Shown: positions 36,961 through 46,592 of the stretch, piece by piece
Position numbering within the stretch: position 1 is the first letter of the stretch
Layout of the letters: the number at the start of each line of letters is the position of its first letter
From: Sulfoacidibacillus thermotolerans
GTDB lineage: Bacteria; Bacillota; Bacilli; Alicyclobacillales; SLC66
DNA: 64,000 bases
Direction of reading: 5' to 3'
NCBI RefSeq assembly: GCF_003144315.1
Contig: NZ_MPDK01000009.1
Coordinates: 35,325 to 99,324, forward strand
Position numbers and translations under genes: made by a program
Notes under the pieces: model-generated
The model's database searches: none
What the model saw: only the letters and a program-made list of their open reading frames with translations
What the model was told of the DNA's origin: nothing

Positions 36961-37179
36961 TTATACTGCGACAACATCCAAAATCTCTGGAATCGATTGT
37001 TTAATCGCACGCTCAATGCCCATCTTCAATGTCATAGTTGACATCGGACAACCGCTACACGCGCCTGTAAGATGCAGGGTGACAATTCCATCCTCGACGC
37101 TGACGAGTTCGACGTCGCCGCCATCCGATTGCAGAGCTGGGCGTAGACGCTCAATCACATCTTTTACTTGCTCATACAT
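36961..37179 (-). CDS. NifU-type C-terminal domain Fe-S scaffold protein
   Basis: A 72-residue stand-alone NifU C-terminal domain. It begins with VIERLRPALQSDGGDVELV and has the cluster cysteines in LTGACSGCPMSTMTLK, followed by a helix and a C-terminal strand. Such proteins (Nfu, YutI-like) receive or deliver Fe-S clusters. It is shorter than B. subtilis YutI (about 110 residues). It is in line with thioredoxin. Confidence 0.92.
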   Translation of the reverse strand: MYEQVKDVIERLRPALQSDGGDVELVSVEDGIVTLHLTGACSGCPMSTMTLKMGIERAIKQSIPEILDVVAV

Positions 37180-37309
37180 TCGCGTAACCCCCCTCTACAC
37201 AGAACCATCTCTAGTATACCAAATACGTCAAATAAATCGCGTTTGCCAAGCAAACCTCTTCTGTACAGCACATGAACAAACTTTATATTAGCATCTTAAA
37301 AGAAAAGAG

Positions 37310-38224
37310 TCACTCCTCTTCGAGAAGTAATCGCTTTAAAATTAGTTCGTAGGCTTCTTCCGATTCAATAAAGACAACCACGTATTCCTCTCGCTCGGGA
37401 ATCAAGCGCATAGCTGGGATAAGGAGAATCATGCCTTCCACACCCCGCACCAAAAACTCGCGCGCATGGGTTAGCCCAACAAGAGCAGCCGTCGCACTCG
37501 CCGTAGAAGCAAGTAAAACGAGTTGTTGAATGACCTCTTCATCATACACTTGATCGCTGTCAACTACTGTTCCAGACGGGGCAAGCAAAAGCCACCCCAA
37601 TACGGCTTTGTGGTGCAGGCGCACGCGCAACAAATCGGAAAACGCTTCGTTTTCGCTACTTTGTTGTTCTTTTGTATCGCCCTGCACCGTTTGCGCCGTT
37701 AACGTTTCATAAGCAGATAAACGTAAGACTTGATCTTCATCTAGCGGATCGAGCGCCAATTCCACATCGTGTTGTTCGATCACAACAGGCGCTTCGGCAA
37801 ACTCATTGCCAAGCAGCGGAGTCGCTTGGCGGGTATGTACAAAATCAATCGACGATTCCTGATCTGTGATAGAGAGCGGCCGATGATTCCCGTGTTTACG
37901 CACGCGCGTGACCGTGCGCAAACTATGCAACTTTGCAGTGCGATCAACTGCATTCGCGGCTTTTACCGACTGCTCTATGCTTTGCACCGGTTCTGCCATC
38001 ATTTCTTGCCGCACATCAACCTGATCCTGTATGTTACGTTCCTCTTTGTCCAACTGCACACGCTTTTCCCGCTTATGTTCAGCATGTGTTGCTTTCTCTT
38101 TGCGCTTCTTTTGCGCAGGCTGACTCTGTCGGCTCAATTGATTGACATTCCAAACCACTAAAAGAATGACGACAACAAGCACAAGAATCCCTGCGCCAAT
38201 CCAGTAAGCCGAGTTCGCTCCCAT
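37310..38224 (-). CDS. Membrane-anchored protein with possible Roadblock/LC7-like C-terminal domain
   Basis: A 304-residue protein. Residues about 6-28 form one membrane segment (YWIGAGILVLVVVILLVVWN). A long highly charged Lys/Arg/Gln/Glu-rich region (about 30-190) follows. The last 100 residues (KAVLGWLLLAPSGTVVDSDQ to AYELILKRLL) have the strand-helix pattern of a roadblock/LC7 fold. The orientation would place the tail in the cytosol. I do not know a characterised homolog. It stands alone between the NifU-domain gene and an ABC transporter. Confidence 0.6.
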   Translation of the reverse strand: MGANSAYWIGAGILVLVVVILLVVWNVNQLSRQSQPAQKKRKEKATHAEHKREKRVQLDKEERNIQDQVDVRQEMMAEPVQSIEQSVKAANAVDRTAKLHSLRTVTRVRKHGNHRPLSITDQESSIDFVHTRQATPLLGNEFAEAPVVIEQHDVELALDPLDEDQVLRLSAYETLTAQTVQGDTKEQQSSENEAFSDLLRVRLHHKAVLGWLLLAPSGTVVDSDQVYDEEVIQQLVLLASTASATAALVGLTHAREFLVRGVEGMILLIPAMRLIPEREEYVVVFIESEEAYELILKRLLLEEE

Positions 38225-38337
38225 TCTCTCTGCATCCTTCGTGTCAAATTTTCAATCTTGCCCTGAGACATTCACTTCACCTTATCATAGGATCGCGCAA
38301 GAAGAAAAGAGTATTTACACATTTTTTGTGAAACCTT

Positions 38338-39258
38338 TTAGCGCATTAACCATTTGACCAAACGTTTTTTCATCACAATCAATCCCCCAGGCCGCAACCG
38401 CCAAATACTCGCGATAAGTAAAACGAAACTTCCGCCGACATAAACAAGTAAAAAAGTGAACCAAGCAGAAAAACTGGTTAGATCGTGGCTAGCAACGACA
38501 GAAAACACAGAAGCAACTACTGGTTGGTGAAACGCGGGGGTGATGAACCCAACTGTCGCTTCAAGACTCGCTTGCATATACAGAGGATTGATGCTGTAAC
38601 ACAGAGAAGAAAGCCAAGAAAGAATTCCCTGATCTGGGCTATGCGCTGACAGATCATCAAGAAAATAGCCAAGTATGGCAAGTCCCAAGAAGAGAAGTGC
38701 CACAGTTGCATAAGAAAACACGGTGCTCCAGCCCGTTTTACGCAACCATGTAGAAAAGAAAATACTTACACTCGCAATCGTTCCAAGTGTTAAACTCTGT
38801 AATCCAAACACCGCAAAGACTTGAGAAGGGACAACACCACCAAACAGAAAGACAATGCTATACAGCGGAAGTGTCATCACAATAAGCAATAACAGAAAAG
38901 AAATTGAGGAAATAAACTTTGCAATGATGATGGATGTCGGAGATAACGGAGTGGTCAAGAGCACAGCAAGTGTCTGTCGTTCGCGTTCCCCACTGATCGT
39001 GCCTGCCGCAATTCCAGGTGTGACAAAAGAAATCATAGCGAGTTGCAAATAGGACAGGAACATAAATAACTCCGCAGTTCGAGCCGGTTGTAGTAACAAC
39101 GTCTGCCCCTGAACATTGACATACATAAAGATAAACGCGACGGCACCGATCACAAATAAGTAAAGCGACAAAGCGAGCACCGTCCGTCCTGAGCGCATGC
39201 GCTGCCTTAGTTCCTTGCGCCACAAAGGATTCCCGAACCATCGTTCTGTCAAATGCAC
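38338..39258 (-). CDS. ABC transporter permease (ABC-2 type)
   Basis: A 306-residue permease with about six membrane segments: VLALSLYLFVIGAVAFIFM, a second near residue 65, then ISFLLLLIVMTLPLYSIVF, two around residues 160-200, and a C-terminal one. The motif GTISGERERQTLAVLLTTPL is typical of ABC-2/NatB-type permeases. GTG 39256-39258 is preferred because GAGGCGG precedes it and it removes a 53-bp overlap with the ATPase gene; the frame opens at 39324. It is the last gene of the transporter group. Substrate unknown. Confidence 0.83.
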   Translation of the reverse strand: MHLTERWFGNPLWRKELRQRMRSGRTVLALSLYLFVIGAVAFIFMYVNVQGQTLLLQPARTAELFMFLSYLQLAMISFVTPGIAAGTISGERERQTLAVLLTTPLSPTSIIIAKFISSISFLLLLIVMTLPLYSIVFLFGGVVPSQVFAVFGLQSLTLGTIASVSIFFSTWLRKTGWSTVFSYATVALLFLGLAILGYFLDDLSAHSPDQGILSWLSSLCYSINPLYMQASLEATVGFITPAFHQPVVASVFSVVASHDLTSFSAWFTFLLVYVGGSFVLLIASIWRLRPGGLIVMKKRLVKWLMR

Positions 39259-39271
39259 GCCCACACCGCCT

Positions 39272-40237
39272 CTATGCCATCTGCTTTGAAGCCGCTGTCT
39301 GCTTCCCAGCATGATCCTCTTCACGTGTCAAATGCAAAAACAAATCTTCGAGACTGCCTCCAACTTCATGAAATGATTTTAAAGCATATCCAGCTTGGAG
39401 CAAATCCCGTACAAACTCTGCCTGTTCTTCGTCTCCGCCAGCAAATAAAAGTTCCACCTTTTGTTCTTCAATGACGAGGACATCCGTAACCAGTGCATGG
39501 TGAGCCGCCCATTTCGCCAATTGCTTGCCATCGTGGAGAACTTCTAAGCACATCTGCCGCTGTCCACTTGCACGGGCCGTCACCACTTCAACCGATGCAC
39601 ATGCAACAAGTGCTCCACGCTTTATAATGCCAATTTCATCACACATGTCAGCGAGTTCGGGAAGAATATGCGAACTAATCAAGACAGTCTTTCCCCGTCC
39701 ACGCAAGCTTTTAATAATTTCTCGCATCTCAATTCGCGAGCGCGGATCAAGCCCGGACGCCGGCTCATCAAGAATTAGTACAGGCGGATCATGCATGAGA
39801 CATCGCGCCAACCCTAAACGTTGCTGCATTCCACGAGACAGCGCATGAACATACGCGTCAGCTCTCTCTTCAAGATTTACCATATGAAGTAATTCCTTTG
39901 TCCGCTGTTCAATCAAATGACTTGCAACGCCATAAGCCGTCCCATAAAATCCGAGATATTCACGCACCGTTAAATCGTCATATACACCAAATACATCGGG
40001 CATATACCCGATTAATCGGCGTACTGTCGCCGGTTCAGAAGTCACTTCTGCAGATCCAATGTAAGCTCGTCCAGATGTTGGTAGCATCAGTGTCGCCAAA
40101 ATTGAAAGCGTAGTAGTTTTTCCAGCCCCATTTTCCCCTACAAAACCAAAGACAGTACCTGGTCGCACATCAAGATTCAAGTCATGTACAGCTTCAAATT
40201 TTCCGTATTTTTTACATAAATTCTCTGTTCGAATCAT
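39272..40237 (-). CDS. ABC transporter ATP-binding protein
   Basis: A 321-residue ATPase with Walker A FVGENGAGKTTTLSIL, the signature LSRGMQQRLGLARCL, Walker B VLILDEPASGLDPRSR and the H-loop ISSHILPELADMCD. A C-terminal extension of about 100 residues resembles drug/Na+ efflux-type ATPases (NatA/CcmA class). ATG 40235-40237 follows GAGGA. It sits nine bases after the large membrane-protein gene and 13 bases before the permease, so the three form an operon. Confidence 0.9.
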   Translation of the reverse strand: MIRTENLCKKYGKFEAVHDLNLDVRPGTVFGFVGENGAGKTTTLSILATLMLPTSGRAYIGSAEVTSEPATVRRLIGYMPDVFGVYDDLTVREYLGFYGTAYGVASHLIEQRTKELLHMVNLEERADAYVHALSRGMQQRLGLARCLMHDPPVLILDEPASGLDPRSRIEMREIIKSLRGRGKTVLISSHILPELADMCDEIGIIKRGALVACASVEVVTARASGQRQMCLEVLHDGKQLAKWAAHHALVTDVLVIEEQKVELLFAGGDEEQAEFVRDLLQAGYALKSFHEVGGSLEDLFLHLTREEDHAGKQTAASKQMA

Positions 40238-40246
40238 CGTCATTCC

Positions 40247-42181
40247 TCATTCCACTACGGGTATGACAGGAAGCACTTGGCGAACAATCCACTGCGGTGT
40301 AGCTGGAAGGGTGTGCGCAAGTGGTGTAAAAACGGTTTGTTCATCGTGCGTCCACCCTACAAACAACACGTCCCCGAACGGCGATTTTGCCGCAATAAAA
40401 GTGCCCACCTCATTAAACAAAGCGTGACCAACCCCATGGGAAGCGCTTTGCAGTGCACTTGCTAACGCTGAAAGTACATCGCGCGTATTTCCTTTCGGGT
40501 TTAACATCGCATCCACTTGTACGATGGCTCCGCGCTTCAAAGAACCAAGATCGATAACTTGTCCACGATCGATTAACGCCGCATCCGAAAAATCTACATT
40601 CGTATCATTTGTCAAATTGCCTGCAAGCGTATCTCCTGCCGCGTACAAATTCGCGTCAATCTGCCCAAAGTGGTGAGCTTCATGAACAGCGTACACGAAC
40701 CGTCCTCCCCACGCCCGAACATGACTAAACGTCGCGAGATTGTGCGCGGCGAAAAAACTAACGCGACCATCCTCTGCATATCCTGTTGCTTCTTCCGCTA
40801 ATGCTACACTCCATGTATTTTTAGGCGTTAAAACACTATATGAGCGCGTCTGAGGAGACATTAGCGCCTCCATCCCAATCATCTGTGCCAGCTGAGCATT
40901 CACTACATCCACGAGCCCTACATTTTGCGTTAGAATGCCATTTGGCCGTTGAATGACCCCAAGTTCATAGATACTTCCTGCAACCACAAGAGAGATCAGC
41001 GGCAAGACAAACCAAGCCCATTCATTTTTCCTGCGTCGCCTCAAGATGACATAAAGCACAGGCCCACACAAAAAAGTATAGAGGCCAAATGTGATTTCCC
41101 AAATAAAAAGTGGTGGCGAATGGAGTTGTGGAAACTGTTCTGCAGCCCCCATCAGTGCAAGCGCTCCATTGGTTCCAAACAAATCCGGCTTAGCAGATAA
41201 GATTGCGCTGTGCAAAGAATGCAAAATCGTATCCCACAGCAATGCATTCCCCGACCACGAAATGAGCGCAGAAGACGCTGCATTAAAACCGACATACACA
41301 ACTTCGCCGCGATCAAGCGCACGGACAGCGACCAGTGCCTTCTTCGCAGTGCCGACAAGCACGGTCGCATTGGTCTTGGCACTGCCATAGAGAAGTGGCA
41401 GTGCAGTGTGCAGAGGGGTTGAACTAACAAATGATGCCAACTGAGAACCATATCCATCAAGGACAATCGAACCATTTACCGGACTTAGCGCAGAGAACAC
41501 CCCCAACTGTCCAGCGTTCGGTTGTACCCCACCAAGAATTAAAATCCCCCCGGAGCGTACCCATGCAGCAATAGCCTCTGCTTGGCGCGAACTGAGTTCA
41601 GCTGCGACTGCGCCATCAAGATATAAATAGCGCAAAGTTTGCAACAATTGGACTGAAGAAGGGATCGCCTGTGGACGGATGTAAGCTGCCACGAGTTCAG
41701 AGGTGCCGTTTGCAGAGGATACACCTGCAAGAAACTGCACAGCTTGTGGGAAATCACTTACGACTCCGGCCACATCAGATCCTTCTACAGAGATTCCAAG
41801 CAAGTGCACACTCGCATAAGTATTCCCATGTTCCATCAAACGCAAATTGCCCCCATGCCGTAACAAAGCGCCGGGCACTCCAATTGTCAACACAGTAGAG
41901 CGCCTTGGATTCACCTGTACCGGCCACTCCAAAACCCCTTCATACGGATATTTCTGCCCTACACTATATACAAGTTGCCCCTGAAAACGAGTTTTTTCTG
42001 GATTTGTGACCGTAACTCGCACAGGAACCCACACACTCGGATCAAAGTAACTCTGAAATCCTACTCCTGCGCTCATTGATATTGTACTTGCGGCTGCATG
42101 GCTCACTCCGCTTACAAACAAGCAGGCCCATAGTAAGCAAAGTATCATGCCCGTACGCAAGAAAAAGCGCCGACCAGCCAT
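40247..42181 (-). CDS. Large exported/membrane protein linked to an ABC transporter
   Basis: A 644-residue protein from ATG 42179-42181 (AGGACTGAGG upstream; the frame opens at 42208 without a site). It starts with a signal sequence (FLRTGMILCLLWACLFVSGV, then SHAAA). A roughly 330-residue beta-rich external domain follows (WVPVRVTVTNPEKTRFQGQL), with a ThuA/GATase-like segment (VRSGGILILGG). Then come two close membrane segments (about 365-420), flanking RRRRKNEW, and a second external domain. This layout is found in proteins encoded beside ABC-2 transporters of unknown substrate in Bacillales. It is the first gene of the three-gene operon. Confidence 0.75.
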   Translation of the reverse strand: MAGRRFFLRTGMILCLLWACLFVSGVSHAAASTISMSAGVGFQSYFDPSVWVPVRVTVTNPEKTRFQGQLVYSVGQKYPYEGVLEWPVQVNPRRSTVLTIGVPGALLRHGGNLRLMEHGNTYASVHLLGISVEGSDVAGVVSDFPQAVQFLAGVSSANGTSELVAAYIRPQAIPSSVQLLQTLRYLYLDGAVAAELSSRQAEAIAAWVRSGGILILGGVQPNAGQLGVFSALSPVNGSIVLDGYGSQLASFVSSTPLHTALPLLYGSAKTNATVLVGTAKKALVAVRALDRGEVVYVGFNAASSALISWSGNALLWDTILHSLHSAILSAKPDLFGTNGALALMGAAEQFPQLHSPPLFIWEITFGLYTFLCGPVLYVILRRRRKNEWAWFVLPLISLVVAGSIYELGVIQRPNGILTQNVGLVDVVNAQLAQMIGMEALMSPQTRSYSVLTPKNTWSVALAEEATGYAEDGRVSFFAAHNLATFSHVRAWGGRFVYAVHEAHHFGQIDANLYAAGDTLAGNLTNDTNVDFSDAALIDRGQVIDLGSLKRGAIVQVDAMLNPKGNTRDVLSALASALQSASHGVGHALFNEVGTFIAAKSPFGDVLFVGWTHDEQTVFTPLAHTLPATPQWIVRQVLPVIPVVE

Positions 42182-42275
42182 TGCCTCAGTCCTATCTTTC
42201 GCCTTCATAGCAACATTGTATCACGCAGTCAAAATCGTCGCGAATCTTGTTCTTCCTAGTCACTTGCGTGCCGGG

Positions 42276-43349
42276 TCAAAGTGCCTTTGGTTCTGCCAAA
42301 TAGAGTGCAAAATCGACAGCCAGTTCACCCGCACGCCGCTGCATTTCTGGAAATAACAGGCGCCGCGCTGGTTTCGGATTGAGTTCGATAAACCACACTT
42401 GACCGCGCTCATCGATCCCTAGATCATATCCCAAGATCCCGAGTTTGGGATATCTTTTCATCAACAACCGTCCGATATTCATCGCTACTCGCTCCAAGGC
42501 ATGCGCATCGATCTCCATGCCCTCCGCTCTAAGTAAGGTCTGCAATTGAGCCAATCGCATGCGACTCCCCCCTGCGACCAAGTTTGTCACAACGCCATCC
42601 GGTGCGGCGATTTTAGGTACGATTCCAACAAGTTCCCATACACCATTGCGATTGCGTTGAATCACAACACGAAAATCAATCTGCCCCCCGTGATATTTAA
42701 TGAGCGGAATGCGTTCTTGGGCAATGTGTGGAATGCGCAAAAAATGGCGTTGCGCAAAACGAGCAAACTCCGGTCGTGTGACTGTGAGCCGCAGTGGGCC
42801 ACGCTCATAAAAACGGTCACATTGAATGAAGATTTTGTCCTGTTGCGCGCGCAGTCGATAAACGCCACGCCCCCCATATCCCCCAGACGGTTTTACATAA
42901 ATCACGCCAAATCGCCGCAACATCTCGTCAAGTGTCTGAACGCGCAAGATGCGTCTAGTCACTGGAACCTGTACCCCGCATGACGTACAGTCAGCAATCC
43001 AAGGAGTCATAGCCGCCTTTCCAGCAATGAGTGGATTAAACACGGGGATCCCGCGAACACGCGCGGCATGACGCAAGGACCGCACCATACCTTGCATCAC
43101 AAGATGGACAAACACATTTTCATAAATCACATCAGGCAATGGAACCTCTGATTTTCTCCATACCTTTGCTGCCAAACCCGTCCACTCATACCCATATCCG
43201 ATCCCTTGATCGAACTTTATCTCGTTTGGGTGAAACAAAACAAGACGTGCTCCTAGCTCGCTAGCACGTCTTGCCATCTGTCCAAAAAAACCATCTTTGC
43301 GGGGAATCACTGTTGTCGTAACCCCGATGATCGGTTGCCGCCATCCCAT
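42276..43349 (-). CDS. YheC/YheD-like endospore coat-associated ATP-grasp protein
   Basis: A 357-residue protein of the YheC/YheD family, found in the spores of Bacillales. It has VYENVFVHLVMQG-like N-terminal part and the ATP-grasp elements VIYVKPSGGYGGRGVYRL, QIDFRVVIQRNRNGVWE, GILGYDLGIDERGQVWFIE and LNPKPARR. The function is unknown, though the fold suggests ligase activity on a peptide or polymer. ATG 43347-43349 follows AGGGAG nine bases upstream; the frame opens three codons earlier. It is not accompanied by a second YheC/D copy. Confidence 0.85.
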   Translation of the reverse strand: MGWRQPIIGVTTTVIPRKDGFFGQMARRASELGARLVLFHPNEIKFDQGIGYGYEWTGLAAKVWRKSEVPLPDVIYENVFVHLVMQGMVRSLRHAARVRGIPVFNPLIAGKAAMTPWIADCTSCGVQVPVTRRILRVQTLDEMLRRFGVIYVKPSGGYGGRGVYRLRAQQDKIFIQCDRFYERGPLRLTVTRPEFARFAQRHFLRIPHIAQERIPLIKYHGGQIDFRVVIQRNRNGVWELVGIVPKIAAPDGVVTNLVAGGSRMRLAQLQTLLRAEGMEIDAHALERVAMNIGRLLMKRYPKLGILGYDLGIDERGQVWFIELNPKPARRLLFPEMQRRAGELAVDFALYLAEPKAL

Positions 43350-43465
43350 ACCACGCATCTCCCTGTTACTCCCATGCTAAGTGCATGAAGCGAACGAATC
43401 TCCTCACGGCATGGTATGTCAACATGTGCGATTTGGTCCTGCACAACCTTTTCTATCATTAGCCC

Positions 43466-43831
43466 TTACTGTTTTACATCCGCTTGATACTCTACCTTTA
43501 CAGTTGTAGAAATCCCTCCGCGCACATTGAATTTGCCGATTACTTCTAAATAGCGCGGTTGCGCAAAGCGGACAAAATCATCTGCAATCCGATTTGTCAC
43601 TTCTTCATGAAAGTGACCTTCCTCACGATAACTCCATAAATACAATTTTAGCGATTTCAATTCGATAATATAGGGGCCTGGACGATAGCGAAACGTAATT
43701 GTCCCAAAATCAGGCTGCCCTGTTTTCGGACACAAGGTTGTAAATTCTGGAGCCTCAATATAGATTTCATAATCGCGTTCAGGATATGGATTGGGAATCG
43801 GATCAAGCGTTGCACTTGGTTTGGTTGACAC
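43466..43831 (-). CDS. queF: NADPH-dependent 7-cyano-7-deazaguanine reductase
   Basis: QueF reduces preQ0 to preQ1 in queuosine synthesis, the only known nitrile-to-amine reduction in biology. The 121-residue unimodular protein has the catalytic Cys in TTLCPKTGQPDFG, the QueF motif ELKSLKLYLWSYREEG and FHEEVTNRIADDF. The start is GTG 43829-43831 with AGGAG upstream. It is isolated from queC, queD and queE, and no preQ1 riboswitch was seen in the short upstream region. Confidence 0.95.
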   Translation of the reverse strand: MSTKPSATLDPIPNPYPERDYEIYIEAPEFTTLCPKTGQPDFGTITFRYRPGPYIIELKSLKLYLWSYREEGHFHEEVTNRIADDFVRFAQPRYLEVIGKFNVRGGISTTVKVEYQADVKQ

Positions 43832-43920
43832 TTCTTAACGCTCCTTTTAATACCTACATTTTATTTCAGTGATCGTCCTAAAAGTAGCAGGGCATACGCT
43901 GCTTGTCAATTCGCGCCGAC

Positions 43921-44196
43921 TTAATCGCTTGGTTCAGAAGATGAGGTTCTGCCAGCCTGCAGGTCGGCTAACAGGTCATGTTGTGCTTCCTCGTCGTACG
44001 CAGAAATTCCAATATTCAAAATTCCTTCGAGTGATTCAATGTGCAATTGATCAATACGATATTCGATTTTCTGATGTTTCAGCGTTCGCACGATCGCTTT
44101 TAGCGTAGCAACTTCTCGCTCCAAGATACGTACACGATCATACCACTCACGTGCAATCTCCTGGTATAAAAACCCATCTTCATCCATCTGCTGCAC
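43921..44196 (-). CDS. GerPC-like spore germination protein
   Basis: A 91-residue protein: an N-terminal coiled-coil helix (EWYDRVRILEREVATLKAIV) followed by a segment with the GerPC-type strand motif IEYRIDQLHIESLEGILNIG, and a polar end. GerP proteins support germinant passage through the spore coat. This is shorter than typical GerPC and the identity rests on that one motif. Its start overlaps the end of the next upstream gene by 17 bp. Confidence 0.6.
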   Translation of the reverse strand: MQQMDEDGFLYQEIAREWYDRVRILEREVATLKAIVRTLKHQKIEYRIDQLHIESLEGILNIGISAYDEEAQHDLLADLQAGRTSSSEPSD

Positions 44197-44371
44197 TTCC
44201 CCACTCTTTTTTTAACTCTTGATCCCTAAACGTTAAGACACTAAACTTTTCCCGTTTGCGGCGTGCAGACTGGATGCCAATCCCAACATTTACACGCCCG
44301 CCTTCAATTGTATTGATGCTGATTTCTCTAATTGAAATCGTGAGATCAATCGTCTCATTTGTATCACTCAC
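44180..44371 (-). CDS. Small GerP-like protein
   Basis: A 63-residue protein with a strand motif similar to its partner: IREISINTIEGGRVNVGIGI, then a basic stretch (SARRKREKF). Small GerPB/PD/PE proteins share such I-x-I..G-x-V-x-(I/V)G patterns, but the match is loose. The start is probably GTG 44369-44371, with AAAGGGG ten bases upstream. It forms a two-gene unit with the GerPC-like gene. Confidence 0.5.
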   Translation of the reverse strand: MSDTNETIDLTISIREISINTIEGGRVNVGIGIQSARRKREKFSVLTFRDQELKKEWGSAADG

Positions 44372-44481
44372 CTCCGACCGCCCCTTTCTCGGATTACAGT
44401 GAGCTACTTGCCTAGCCGCGAACTCGCCCCTATACTATGCGTGAATCATGTCTGGGGTCACCGGAGGGAATCACCGAGCCA

Positions 44482-46062
44482 ATGAATTTTCCAAAAGCTT
44501 TCGAAGAGATGTTTCGCACTTCATTTGGAGACAGAGCGTGGGAATCTTATCAGCAGAGCAGCACACAACCACCAGTGCGCGCCTTGCGCCTTAATCCAAA
44601 ACGTCCTGTACACAAGCGACTGCTGCCAAAATTAAGCCAACCCGTTCCATGGGCGAAAACTGCTTATTACATCGATCACACATTAAAATGGGGATCCGAT
44701 CCACTACACGCAGGTGGGGAATATTACCTTCAAGAACCGTCTGCCATGGCCCCTGTCACGGCACTACAGCCGCAAAAAGGCGAATGCATTCTCGATTTGT
44801 GCGCGGCGCCAGGCAGTAAAACCACACAGATTGCAGCTGTATTAGAAGACTCTGGCGTGCTTGTCGCAAATGAGATCCACCGCGAACGCTGTCTCACCCT
44901 CGCAGAAAACACGGAACGCATGGGCCTATCTCAAGTTTGTGTCACGAATCTTGAACCACGTACGTTAGCTGATTCATACAGGGAATTTTTTGACGCCATT
45001 TTGGTCGATGCACCCTGTAGCGGAGAAGGCATGTTTCGCAAAGATCCCGAAGCGATCACGCAGTGGAATGAAGAACTGCTTTTACAAAACGCTGATCGCC
45101 AACTAGACATTTTAGAGTCTGCATATCATATGACAAAAACCCCAGGACGCATCGTCTATTCTACCTGTACGTTTAATCCAGTGGAAAATGAAGGCGTTTT
45201 GCTGCGCTTTCTCACTCTACATCCAGATTTACAAATAGTTTCAACTAAACTGTTACATGCACAGCCGGGGCTGAGCTTAGACTCCTTACACACAATTGCC
45301 ACTCGTTATGCACCATTGGCAAAGATTTTGCCAGAAACTCTTCAGATCGATGACTTGCGCCTTGATACCTCGCGAGCTGCACGCTATTTTCCAGATTCCT
45401 CACAAAGCGAAGGACACTTTATCGCGCTCATCGAGAAACGGGCGACGTTGCAACAACAAAGTGCGAACTTTCCTAATCGACCATCTGCAAAATTTTCAAA
45501 AGATCACACAAAGCATAGAACAAAGCGAAAGCAGTTCGAACACACCGCGCAAGAAAAAGTTGTTATCCGCCTATTTGAGCAATTTGCACAGGACACTCTC
45601 GAAGAACATTTTATATCTAAACAATTAGAAACTCATCGATTACGACTTCAAGGAGAGATTTTATATGCCATACCTCAAAAATTAGCAGAAGCGCCACCAC
45701 CTTCACGCGGGGTATTACGCATCGGGCTGCCGCTTTGCAGTGTGCGAAGTGGACACATTGTCCCCACTCACGCTCTCGCCCTTGCTCTGACAACGCAGGA
45801 TGTGCGACGCGAGTGTCGTTTGCCCTATGGGGACGCTCGCATCCTTGCTTATTTAGCAGGTGAAACCATTCCATGCACACTTCACGACGGCTTTGCACTG
45901 GTTACGATTGATGGCGTACCTCTGGGTTTTGGGAAAACAGTGCAGGGTACACTGAAAAATCATTATCCTAAAGGACTGCGCAGAAAGTATGACTTTGTGC
46001 TTAGCAAAACACCGCACTCGACCTCAGAAACAGACGGTGACCCTACGACTGCTACAACCTAG
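44482..46062 (+). CDS. rRNA cytosine-C5 methyltransferase (RsmF/YebU-like, NOL1/NOP2/Sun family)
   Basis: A 526-residue protein from ATG 44482. The SAM domain has CILDLCAAPGSKTTQIAAVL, the catalytic Cys pair in VDAPCSGEGMFRKDPEA and STCTFNPVENEGV. A C-terminal PUA-like region of about 200 residues ends in RRKYDF. Gram-positive homologs of RsmF methylate 16S rRNA cytosines. The start is not certain because GGAGGG is 13 bases upstream; the frame opens at 44437. Confidence 0.9.
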   Translation: MNFPKAFEEMFRTSFGDRAWESYQQSSTQPPVRALRLNPKRPVHKRLLPKLSQPVPWAKTAYYIDHTLKWGSDPLHAGGEYYLQEPSAMAPVTALQPQKGECILDLCAAPGSKTTQIAAVLEDSGVLVANEIHRERCLTLAENTERMGLSQVCVTNLEPRTLADSYREFFDAILVDAPCSGEGMFRKDPEAITQWNEELLLQNADRQLDILESAYHMTKTPGRIVYSTCTFNPVENEGVLLRFLTLHPDLQIVSTKLLHAQPGLSLDSLHTIATRYAPLAKILPETLQIDDLRLDTSRAARYFPDSSQSEGHFIALIEKRATLQQQSANFPNRPSAKFSKDHTKHRTKRKQFEHTAQEKVVIRLFEQFAQDTLEEHFISKQLETHRLRLQGEILYAIPQKLAEAPPPSRGVLRIGLPLCSVRSGHIVPTHALALALTTQDVRRECRLPYGDARILAYLAGETIPCTLHDGFALVTIDGVPLGFGKTVQGTLKNHYPKGLRRKYDFVLSKTPHSTSETDGDPTTATT

Positions 46063-46139
46063 CTTTCTGTGAACCCAGAATGCACCTGATGCATAGGCTG
46101 TAAGAGCCGATGTAAGAAAATTTGGGGGTGTGACTTGAG

Positions 46140-46592
46140 ATGTCAAACCAAGCACCTTTACCTACTGTGTTTTTGCCTGCGGCAACTGGAAAAAGACTGT
46201 CTGAAGCAAAACTTGAACAGACTTTAGCACCTGCAAAACCACTGGATTCCCCGGTAGTGCGTAACGACGACACACAATCACTGTCCTTTGCGTGGGAGCG
46301 AGAACATATTACGCAAAGGGTCAAACGCCCACGTCAAATTGCAACTAGCAAGCAAAAACAATCACTCTTACCGCGAACCCAGCAATCAACGATCAGCAAC
46401 TATTTACAAGCCTATTTAAATGGAACGCCAATTTGCGTGCTCACACAAGCAGGACGATTTTGCGGACAGGTTGTGTATGTCGATAACAATCAGCTTAAAC
46501 TTATTGACAACGCTGGTTCTACACGCACAATTGCCATCGATGCATTGCAAAGTATAGCTCCTTCAACTAAAATGGCCGCTCAATCACTCTAA
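46140..46592 (+). CDS. Hypothetical protein with Sm-like C-terminus
   Basis: A 150-residue protein. The first 90 residues are polar and low complexity (Pro, Gln, Lys, Ser). The last 60 (ISNYLQAYLNGTPICVLTQA, then GRFCGQVVYVDNNQLKLI) look like the small beta-barrel of DUF2642/YuzF spore-coat proteins or Sm/Hfq-like folds. GGGGGTGTGA precedes the ATG. Its end overlaps the convergent LysR gene by 26 bp. Function unknown; a spore-coat role is only a guess. Confidence 0.55.
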   Translation: MSNQAPLPTVFLPAATGKRLSEAKLEQTLAPAKPLDSPVVRNDDTQSLSFAWEREHITQRVKRPRQIATSKQKQSLLPRTQQSTISNYLQAYLNGTPICVLTQAGRFCGQVVYVDNNQLKLIDNAGSTRTIAIDALQSIAPSTKMAAQSL

